Shown: in pieces, positions 26,384 to 33,085 of the stretch
How positions within the stretch are numbered: position 1 is the stretch's first letter
Layout: each line of letters opens with the position of its first letter
Source: Gammaproteobacteria bacterium UBA5078
GTDB taxonomy: Bacteria; Pseudomonadota; Gammaproteobacteria; Pseudomonadales; Pseudohongiellaceae
Reading direction: 5' to 3'
Assembly: GCA_002416505.1 (NCBI GenBank)
Contig: DIAM01000021.1
Coordinates: 509,763 to 573,762, forward strand
DNA: 64,000 bases
Position numbers and translations under genes: made by a program
Notes under the pieces: model-generated
The model's database searches: none
What the model saw: the letters and a program-made list of their open reading frames with translations, nothing else
Told to the model about the DNA's origin: nothing

Positions 26384-26944
26384 TTAGCGGGTCTCGTAGA
26401 CTAGTGCATCTGCAAAACGGCGTCCATCGCGATCCTTGGCCGAGAGCACGGGGGCCTCGATTCCGGCCTCGGCCAGGGGCCAGGCGATCGCCAGCTCGGG
26501 GTCGTTCCACAGCAGTGAATGCTCATCCTGCGGCGCATAGTAGGCGGTGCATTTGTACACCATCTCGGCGCTGGCGCTGGTCACGAGAAAGCCATGGGCG
26601 AAGCCCGGCGGCACCCACAGCTGGCGATGATTATCCGCGGAAAGCGTAACGCCTACCCACTGCCCGAAGGTAGGCGAGGCGCGGCGCATATCCACGGCGA
26701 CATCATAGATCTCGCCCGCTATCACGCGCACCAGCTTGCCCTGTGGCTGGGCCAGTTGGTAGTGCAGCCCCCTCAGGATGCCCTTGCCCGACTTGCTGTG
26801 GTTGTCTTGCACGAACGCTAGCCCCGGGACCAGCTCGTTGAAGCTCGACTCCCGCCAGGTCTCCAAGAAGAAACCGCGGTGGTCGCCGTGGATAGTGGGC
26901 TCGAAGATCAAGACGTCGGGGATTGCGGTTGGAATGACTTTCAC
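26384..26944 (-). CDS. rfbC: dTDP-4-dehydrorhamnose 3,5-epimerase
   Basis: 186 residues, a cupin-fold epimerase acting between RfbB and RfbD. It shows the conserved start of the fold (EPTIHGDHRGFFLETW), FVQDNHSKSGKGILRGLHYQ with the catalytic histidine, and VPPGFAHGFLV. The start is GTG, 40 bases after the epimerase gene. Confidence 0.95.
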   Translation of the reverse strand: MKVIPTAIPDVLIFEPTIHGDHRGFFLETWRESSFNELVPGLAFVQDNHSKSGKGILRGLHYQLAQPQGKLVRVIAGEIYDVAVDMRRASPTFGQWVGVTLSADNHRQLWVPPGFAHGFLVTSASAEMVYKCTAYYAPQDEHSLLWNDPELAIAWPLAEAGIEAPVLSAKDRDGRRFADALVYETR

Positions 26945-26984
26945 ACTGGGCCTTCTAGGTAGCTAAAGCGACACCCTGGGGTGT

Positions 26985-27959
26985 CTAGTTCACATCGAGC
27001 GCGCGCTGCGCCAAGATGCCGGGGAGTTCATCGCTCAGGGAGCCGGCAGGATTATAGCCCAGTTCCTGCTGTATTTTCTCGCTGGAAACTAGGCTGCCAC
27101 TGCGCAGGGCGCGGTAGGAGCGCAGGCCCGGCGCGTTCGGCAGGCGCAGCAGCCTGCCGAGTATCTCCAGCGTGGCGAAGGCCACGTAGAAGAATGGCAA
27201 CGGCGTGTGCCAAGCCCGCGGCGCCCGGCCCAGCGCGCGGCGCACCGAGACCTCGATGCCCTTCATGGTATAGGTCTTGCCGTCCGTGACGGCGTACACC
27301 TGGCCATTGGCCTGGGGCAGCTGCGCGGCCAATAACGCCGCCTCGCATAGGTCGCGATTGCCTACCAAGGACAGGGGCGCGCTGGGCACCGGCAGCGGTG
27401 GCAGGAGCCCGCGCTGCACTAGGCGCATCATGGTCAATAGGTTGCCCTTCATGCCTAGGCCATAGACGTTGGCGGGGCGCAGACAGCAGACCTCGATCTG
27501 CCCCGCGGCGGCCGCCTCGAGCAGCAGGGTTTCGGCCTCTAATTTACTCTGCCCATAGGCGCCGCCCTCGGGGTTGAGGCGCACCTCGGCCAGGATGCTG
27601 CTGAAGAAGACGATGCGGCGCACGCCCGCGGCGCTGGCCGCCTGCAATAGCGCCCGGGTGCCCTCGACATTGATGCGCCGCAGCTCCTGCACATCGTGCT
27701 GATTGACGTGGGCATAGCCGGCCAGATGAAACACCGTGTCGACCCCGGCACAGGCCCGCGCCAGGAGCGCCGCATCGGCGATGTCCCCCCGAAAATACAC
27801 GCAGTCGGCCTGATCCGGCCCCGCCTCGACCACGGTCCTGGACAGCGCGTGCACCCGCGCGCGTCGCTCTAACAGGCGCTGCACGAGGGCGCGCCCGATG
27901 AAGCCGGTGGCGCCTGTTACCAGCACCGTCGCGCCTTGCTGGGGGGGCAGCTTATTCAT
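26985..27959 (-). CDS. NAD-dependent sugar epimerase/dehydratase
   Basis: 324-residue extended short-chain dehydrogenase: VTGATGFIGRALV binds the cofactor, FFSSILAEV supplies the Ser and YGQSKLEAE the Tyr/Lys pair. The substrate is not evident; relatives act as UDP-hexose 4-epimerases or as reductases in O-antigen pathways. It overlaps the glycosyltransferase gene by four bases (ATGA), so the pair probably act on the same glycan. Confidence 0.8.
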   Translation of the reverse strand: MNKLPPQQGATVLVTGATGFIGRALVQRLLERRARVHALSRTVVEAGPDQADCVYFRGDIADAALLARACAGVDTVFHLAGYAHVNQHDVQELRRINVEGTRALLQAASAAGVRRIVFFSSILAEVRLNPEGGAYGQSKLEAETLLLEAAAAGQIEVCCLRPANVYGLGMKGNLLTMMRLVQRGLLPPLPVPSAPLSLVGNRDLCEAALLAAQLPQANGQVYAVTDGKTYTMKGIEVSVRRALGRAPRAWHTPLPFFYVAFATLEILGRLLRLPNAPGLRSYRALRSGSLVSSEKIQQELGYNPAGSLSDELPGILAQRALDVN

Positions 27960-28813
27960 AGCAGCCGCCAGCCATGGCTGTTGTAGAAGCGCAGCCCGGA
28001 GCGGGCGAACATGCCGATATGGCGCAGGCCCTTGCGCGCGCTATTGCCGCCCAGATGCACGATATGCATCGAGGGCAGATAGGCTAGGCTGCCCAGCGCA
28101 TGCACCCGCAGGGACAGGTCGAAGTCTTCGAAATAGAGGAAGTAGCGCTCGTCGAAGCCGCCGACAGAGCGCAGCGCGGCGCTGCGAAACAGCATGAAGC
28201 AGCCGCTGATGATCGGGATATCCGTGCTCGGTTCCCGCTCGGACAGATCGCGCATCTCATAGCGCGCCAGGCGCGTGGCGAATAGACGCCGCACCGCGGT
28301 GGGCGCAAAGCCGCGCAGCACGAAGTCGAGCACACAAGGGTAGCGCTTACACACGTATTGCTTATGGCCCTCCCCGTCGGCCACCGCGGGGCTGAGCGCC
28401 ACCACCTCGGGGTTATGAATCATGAACTCTAAGCCCTCGGCCAGGGACTCGGGCTGCAGGGTCACATCCGGGTTGAGGATCAGATGGCAGTGCGACTGCG
28501 CCTTGTTGATAGACAGGTTGTGACCGCGCCCGTAGCCGATGTTGCCATGGCCTTCGAGCAGGGTGATGTCGATGTCCCCCGCCTGGGCGCGACAGCGCGC
28601 CACGAGCGCCGTCAGTGCGGGCTCGCTAGTGGAGTTGTGGATGATGTCGATGGCGGCGCTACGCAGCAGTGCGCGCCTCTGGGCGTGATGAATGGCCTGC
28701 ACCATGGAGTCTAGCGTGAGCTGTAGCACCGCCGGGTCCGATCGATACACCACGATCGACACCGTCAATGCGAGGCCCGATTCGGGCAGCTGGAGCGCCG
28801 CTTGACTCACCAC
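27956..28813 (-). CDS. GT2 family glycosyltransferase, probable rhamnosyltransferase
   Basis: 285 residues with the GT-A fold: VSIVVYRSDPAVLQ at the start, the GHGNIGYGRGHN segment, LILNPDVTL as the metal-binding DxD-like region, and the C-terminal acceptor part SGCFMLFRSAALRSVGGFDE followed by YFEDFDLSLRV. This last pattern is common among WbbL-type rhamnosyltransferases, and the gene is beside dTDP-rhamnose synthesis genes. No membrane segment is seen, so it should act on a lipid-linked glycan at the cytoplasmic face. The start is GTG, with weak ribosome site. Confidence 0.82.
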   Translation of the reverse strand: MVSQAALQLPESGLALTVSIVVYRSDPAVLQLTLDSMVQAIHHAQRRALLRSAAIDIIHNSTSEPALTALVARCRAQAGDIDITLLEGHGNIGYGRGHNLSINKAQSHCHLILNPDVTLQPESLAEGLEFMIHNPEVVALSPAVADGEGHKQYVCKRYPCVLDFVLRGFAPTAVRRLFATRLARYEMRDLSEREPSTDIPIISGCFMLFRSAALRSVGGFDERYFLYFEDFDLSLRVHALGSLAYLPSMHIVHLGGNSARKGLRHIGMFARSGLRFYNSHGWRLL

Positions 28814-28821
28814 GGGCGCGC

Positions 28822-29505
28822 TCAGAGTTCGACGAGGCGATCGCCGAACGGCGTACGCACCTTGCGCATCCCCGCGGGCACTTCTTCGTCTGGGATGCGG
28901 CGCGCCTCGAAGGCCTCGCCGCCATTCCTGCGCGGCCGGCCATTGGCCTCGCTCTGCGCCGCCGCGCGCAGGGCCGCGGCGAATGGATTCTCTGGCTGCC
29001 CCTCTGCCACTCCCTCCGCCTGCACCGGCACGGCGCCGCCGGCCTCCTGAGTCGCGGCCACCACGATCGGCGCGGCGGTCGTCAGAGACAATTCCACCAG
29101 GCCCTCGGAGCCGCAGCTCACGCCCTTGTCGAGCGCGCCGACGCAGGGCGTATCGGCGGGCAGGCTGATCGAGACCCTGCCCGAGTCGAGGGTGACGAGG
29201 CGGTAGCCGATGTGGTCGGGAATAGGGGTAGAATCGCCGTCGCCCAGCTCTACGACCACCACCTTGCCACTGCTATCCACCAGGCTGGCGCGGCGCCGAT
29301 CGCCGATGCGGCTGGTGCCCAGTAGCGTGAAGGCGGGCGCATTGGGCAGGTTGCGCTGCTCGCGGGACTGCGCCGCGTCTACGCCGTCGCCACCGGCGGG
29401 GGACTCCACCGGCTCGAATAGCGTGAGGTCTTGCGCGAATGCCACACCGCAGCCCAGCTTTAGAACTGCGACGAAGAGTGCCTTAACGATCTTGCCTTGC
29501 TGCAT
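28822..29505 (-). CDS. Exported or membrane-anchored protein with GspC-like homology-region pattern
   Basis: 227 residues. A hydrophobic N-terminus (KIVKALFVAVLKLGCGVAFAQ) precedes a domain, about residues 55-115, with the pattern seen in GspC/PilP homology regions: FTLLGTSRIGDRRRASLVD, an aligned ELGDGD turn, then a strand pair around YRLVTLDSGRVSISL. A Cys pair (CVG...CGS) follows, then a low-complexity tail with NPFAAALRAA. No family is certain. The type II secretion operon in this window lacks gspC, which makes the resemblance worth testing. I start at the ATG that gives the signal-like segment; it heads the rhamnose gene run. Confidence 0.55.
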   Translation of the reverse strand: MQQGKIVKALFVAVLKLGCGVAFAQDLTLFEPVESPAGGDGVDAAQSREQRNLPNAPAFTLLGTSRIGDRRRASLVDSSGKVVVVELGDGDSTPIPDHIGYRLVTLDSGRVSISLPADTPCVGALDKGVSCGSEGLVELSLTTAAPIVVAATQEAGGAVPVQAEGVAEGQPENPFAAALRAAAQSEANGRPRRNGGEAFEARRIPDEEVPAGMRKVRTPFGDRLVEL

Positions 29506-29744
29506 AATGGGCGTGTCCAGTGAGTATTGAGCGCGGGCCAAAGAATTTCGGCGAGAACACGGCTATATTACGCTTTTGACTGCGCCCCTTCAAAAATAGT
29601 TTGGATGGTAAGGTGCAGATTCAGATTTATGCGAATCTAGCGCCGGCTCTACACTGGCCCGAGAATCCCCAAGATTGCAAGTAGGCGATTCGGCCCCCAA
29701 CTTGTTAGTATTAGCGTTATTGAACAGGAAAATGGTGTCAGGCG

Positions 29745-30245
29745 ATGAGAGAGTTGCAACGATTAACAACGGAATATGTCGAGACAGAGGACAGGGTTCG
29801 CATCTCTGGCGAACTCGCCGCCAACGGGACAGTGGTAATGTGGCTAAGTCAACGTTTGCTGGTTCGTCTGTTACCCCATTTGTTCCTATGGCTAGAGAAG
29901 CAATCCGACGCCAATATTCCGATGGAGATCGAACAGAGTTTTGCACAAGAAGCCGTAAAAGCTGAACTTAATACTGAGGCACCCGTACAAAGTCTTCCAG
30001 AGTCTCAAGAATGGTTGGTTGAGGCGGTTGATCTAACTCCTAACGAGAACATGCTTTCCATTAGGTTCCGTACAGAAAACGGCAACCAGGAGACATTAAG
30101 GCTGCAAGCATTTGCATTGAGACAATGGCTAGAAATAATTCACTCACTATGGCGTCTTGCTGAGTGGCCATTCGATGTATGGCCAGAATGGATAGCATCG
30201 AATAAGCCAGCCTCCAAGCACGGGGACCCTGCAAAATTGCATTAG
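29745..30245 (+). CDS. Hypothetical protein
   Basis: 166 residues, no family recognised. It is acidic, has no signal peptide, and contains an amphipathic helix LSQRLLVRLLPHLFLWLEKQ and two Trp-rich segments near the end (LRQWLEIIHSLWRLAEWPFDVWPEWI). The gene begins an AT-rich stretch of about 3.4 kb, unlike the GC-rich neighbours, which may mean lateral transfer. The 239 bases upstream hold nothing that I recognise. It could be linked with the methyltransferase gene downstream, on the same strand. Confidence 0.6.
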   Translation: MRELQRLTTEYVETEDRVRISGELAANGTVVMWLSQRLLVRLLPHLFLWLEKQSDANIPMEIEQSFAQEAVKAELNTEAPVQSLPESQEWLVEAVDLTPNENMLSIRFRTENGNQETLRLQAFALRQWLEIIHSLWRLAEWPFDVWPEWIASNKPASKHGDPAKLH

Positions 30246-30643
30246 TCTGATTAAGCAAATTCACAATCACCGTTTTAAGCTCCCAACACAGAATTGCACG
30301 AGAAGCATCCGAGACTCTGAAGTAATAGAAATAGAAAATGCGCCCTGTACCGAGAGTATTTCACTCGAAATCACTTAGCTTGACTATCCTATGTATTTTC
30401 AATAACTGACTAAATTAATACTAATTATAAATTCACGCTCTCAATAGTGGCATTTTGGTTCCTGCGCTTCAGAACTTTTAATGTACTTGGACTCAGTTGA
30501 ATGGCTTAGATACTATTTGAACCACACCTATATTGTGGTTCTAGACCTAGCAACATAGAGCCAACAACCTGATCTTGTGTTGCCCAAATTTAGCCTCACT
30601 GCTACTATCAAAAGTTCTATTTTTAACAAAGAAAGGGTTTCTC
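30246..30643. other. AT-rich intergenic stretch without recognised features
   Basis: These 398 bases lie between the hypothetical gene and the methyltransferase. They are AT-rich and contain no open frame of note, no strong hairpin with a T-run and no Crp-type palindrome. A promoter for the methyltransferase should lie here but I cannot point to it. Confidence 0.5.
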
Positions 30644-32179
30644 ATGAGTAATTGGAGTGCTGGATACGTATCCGATATAGGTTATACATTCGGCTATTAT
30701 GGAGAACTAAATCCGTTAAGAATTAGACTCGCCTTCTTGAATAATGGCCTGGTGTTCCCAGAACTTGGAACGGCATGTGAACTAGGGTTTGGTCAAGGTT
30801 TGAGTGCAAATATTCATGCGTCAGCATCGATAACAAAGTGGTACGGAACCGACTTTAGTCCCTCTCAAGCGGGATTTGCTAGAGAGCTTGCCCAGCTGTC
30901 AAGTAACGATGCAGAATTGTTCGATGACGCTTTTTCAGAATTTTTTGCACGGACTGATTTGCCAGATTTTGATTTCATATGTATGCATGGAATTTGGAGT
31001 TGGGTTTCGGATGAAAACCGAAAATTGATTGTAGACTTTATACATCGCAAACTAAAAGTTGGGGGTGTACTTTATATAAGCTATAACCTTTTGCCAGGCT
31101 GGGCTGCATTTGCCCCAATAAGACATCTGTTATCTGAACATACACAAATTATGGGCTCAGAGGGACAAGGTACGGTAAATAGAATCGATGATGCGATTGC
31201 TTTTGCTGAAAAATTACTCGAGACAAAACCAGCGTATGCGCGTGACAACCCACTTGCCGCCGAGCGAGTGCAAAGCTTAAAAAATCAGAACCGCCAATAT
31301 TTGGCTCATGAATATTTCAATAGAGACTGGCAGCCTATGCATTTCTCTACACTTGCTGATTGGCTCGAACCCGCCAAAATGCAATATGCGTGCTCCGCTC
31401 ATTACCTCGATCATATTGAGGCCATTAATTTTACGGCTGAGCAACTTTCATTTTTAAACGAAATCCCCGATGCAAGGTTTCGCGAATCCGTTCGTGATTT
31501 CATGGCCAACCAGCAATTTCGGCGAGATTATTGGGTGAAAGGACCGCGAAGGTTTAGCCAATTAGATCAGAATGAAAGCATTAGAGCCCAAAGAGTAGTA
31601 TTACTATCCCATCGCCCTGATGTGGTATTGGAGATAACTGGCAAGCTAGGTGTTATATCCTTGAATGAGGCTATCTATTCACCAATTCTCGACGTTTTAG
31701 AAAATCATGAGCCCATTGCTATAGGGGATCTCGAGTCTATTTTGAAAAGTAAGAACATACAATTCTCTCAACTAATTCAAGCAATCATAATTATGATTGG
31801 TAGCAATATTCTGTCTCCGGCAAACGATGATTTGGTATTGCAAAAATGTAAAAAAAATACAACAGACTTAAATACAGCACTCATGCTTAAAGCGAGAGGG
31901 CAGCAAGAGTTTGCTCATCTCGCTAGCCCAGTTACAGGCGGTGCGATATCGCTTGGGCGATTTAATTTGCTGTTCACTCTTGCGTATTCTCTAGGCAAAA
32001 TTTCCGCACTAGAGCTCGCGGAATTTGTATTACAGACTCTAAATGTACAAGATCAGAAAATTACTAAAAACGGCAAAACTTTAGAAACTGACCAGGAAAA
32101 TTTGAGTGAACTTCTAACACAAGCTGAAGTATATTTCGGAAAGTTATTACCAATACTTAAAGCTCTACAAGTTATTTAA
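30644..32179 (+). CDS. SAM-dependent methyltransferase with regulatory-domain architecture
   Basis: 511 residues. Residues about 30-190 are a class I methyltransferase with motif I CELGFGQGLSANI, an acidic WYGTDFSPSQ strand, and HGIWSWVSDENR followed by KVGGVLYISYNLLPGWA. The middle (about 200-310, with YLAHEYFNRDWQPMHFSTLADWL) resembles the predicted methyltransferase regulatory domain, and a long C-terminal helical part follows. Protein-lysine methyltransferases of Rickettsia that modify the surface protein OmpB have, to my knowledge, a related layout. The gene converges on sapC with nine bases between. Its substrate is unknown; the neighbouring S-layer-like protein is a candidate. Start chosen at the ATG preceded by AAAGGG. 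Confidence 0.75.
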   Translation: MSNWSAGYVSDIGYTFGYYGELNPLRIRLAFLNNGLVFPELGTACELGFGQGLSANIHASASITKWYGTDFSPSQAGFARELAQLSSNDAELFDDAFSEFFARTDLPDFDFICMHGIWSWVSDENRKLIVDFIHRKLKVGGVLYISYNLLPGWAAFAPIRHLLSEHTQIMGSEGQGTVNRIDDAIAFAEKLLETKPAYARDNPLAAERVQSLKNQNRQYLAHEYFNRDWQPMHFSTLADWLEPAKMQYACSAHYLDHIEAINFTAEQLSFLNEIPDARFRESVRDFMANQQFRRDYWVKGPRRFSQLDQNESIRAQRVVLLSHRPDVVLEITGKLGVISLNEAIYSPILDVLENHEPIAIGDLESILKSKNIQFSQLIQAIIIMIGSNILSPANDDLVLQKCKKNTTDLNTALMLKARGQQEFAHLASPVTGGAISLGRFNLLFTLAYSLGKISALELAEFVLQTLNVQDQKITKNGKTLETDQENLSELLTQAEVYFGKLLPILKALQVI

Positions 32180-32188
32180 CTTTGAGCG

Positions 32189-32962
32189 TTAAATTCCATC
32201 AAAATTAATTACCCCTTCGTCCTGGGAAAGAAAATCGATGTTGACATTAGCTTCGTTTAATTGTTCACCGATAAACTTGGCACGCTGAGCAAGCTGTTCT
32301 AACTGACTCATCGAGAACAATTGCGCGTAGGCTAATGGTAACGCACCGTAGTTTCTCAAATGCCCAACTTTTTCTGCCTTTAGCTGATTGAGAGCACTCT
32401 CATTTATTCGAAAAAAACCCTTTAATTCGATCTCGTTTTCGCGTGATTCTATTCGTACCTTGATAGGCCATTCTTCAATGAGGCCTGCCTCTGCGAGCGA
32501 TTTCACGGCAGAGCGTGTTTTTATTTGCTGCTCGACGCAATGGGTTAGAAACTCAAACATTTTGCCGGTTTCTTCCCCGACCTCTCCATCTGCATCAAAA
32601 ACAGGATTGTCGTCCACATTTGTTGATAAATGCGACTCTTCAATACACAGAATTTTCCCATTGTCGCCATTCTCAGCCAAGACAAATGGATAGCCACGCA
32701 ACGCTGCAGGGGTATAGCCGCCTAACCATTTGCCATCGCTATTAATATACAGATTTTGTTTTCCACCTATTCCGAGTAAAGCGACTGCTTCAAAACGCTC
32801 ACCTACTTCTATAAAACCTAGAACGTAATGCGGTAAAAGTTTGTTCAACTCAATAGTGGAGATAGAAACATATAGTTGTGCGGAAGCGAAATGAAACCCG
32901 TCTCTAGGCTTCCAGTGGCTATCCGAATGATCTGTACGAGTAAGAGGAACCCACTTGCTCAT
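32189..32962 (-). CDS. SapC-family protein
   Basis: 257 residues, the size of the SapC family named after a gene of the Campylobacter fetus S-layer locus (sapCDEF, where sapDEF is a type I secretion system). Family features seen here are WVPLTRTDHSDSHWKPRDGFHFAS at the start (in pieces), LLPHYVLGFIEV, LYINSDGKWLGGYTPAALRGYPF and the acidic LCIEESHL region. No signal peptide or membrane segment is visible, so it is likely cytoplasmic. AAGGAG precedes the ATG. It lies 123 bases after the S-layer-like gene on the same strand but beyond its terminator. The biochemical function of SapC is not established. Confidence 0.82.
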   Translation of the reverse strand: MSKWVPLTRTDHSDSHWKPRDGFHFASAQLYVSISTIELNKLLPHYVLGFIEVGERFEAVALLGIGGKQNLYINSDGKWLGGYTPAALRGYPFVLAENGDNGKILCIEESHLSTNVDDNPVFDADGEVGEETGKMFEFLTHCVEQQIKTRSAVKSLAEAGLIEEWPIKVRIESRENEIELKGFFRINESALNQLKAEKVGHLRNYGALPLAYAQLFSMSQLEQLAQRAKFIGEQLNEANVNIDFLSQDEGVINFDGI

Positions 32963-32994
32963 AACCTACGCTCCTTTTGACAAAATTTATAATT

Positions 32995-33028
32995 AAAAAA
33001 CCCCACCCCTCTTACGAGAGGCGGGGTT
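32995..33028 (-). terminator. Intrinsic terminator of the S-layer-like gene
   Basis: On the minus strand a 13-base stem (AACCCCGCCTCTC against GAGGGGTGGGGTT, two mismatches, loop of four) is followed by six T. It lies about 60 bases after the stop of the S-layer-like gene and before sapC, a common arrangement for genes expressed at high level. Confidence 0.85.
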
Positions 33029-33085
33029 CTTTATTCTGCTTAGCTACCTGAGCAATATCTGCCAAGGCATCTCATCGCTGAGATA

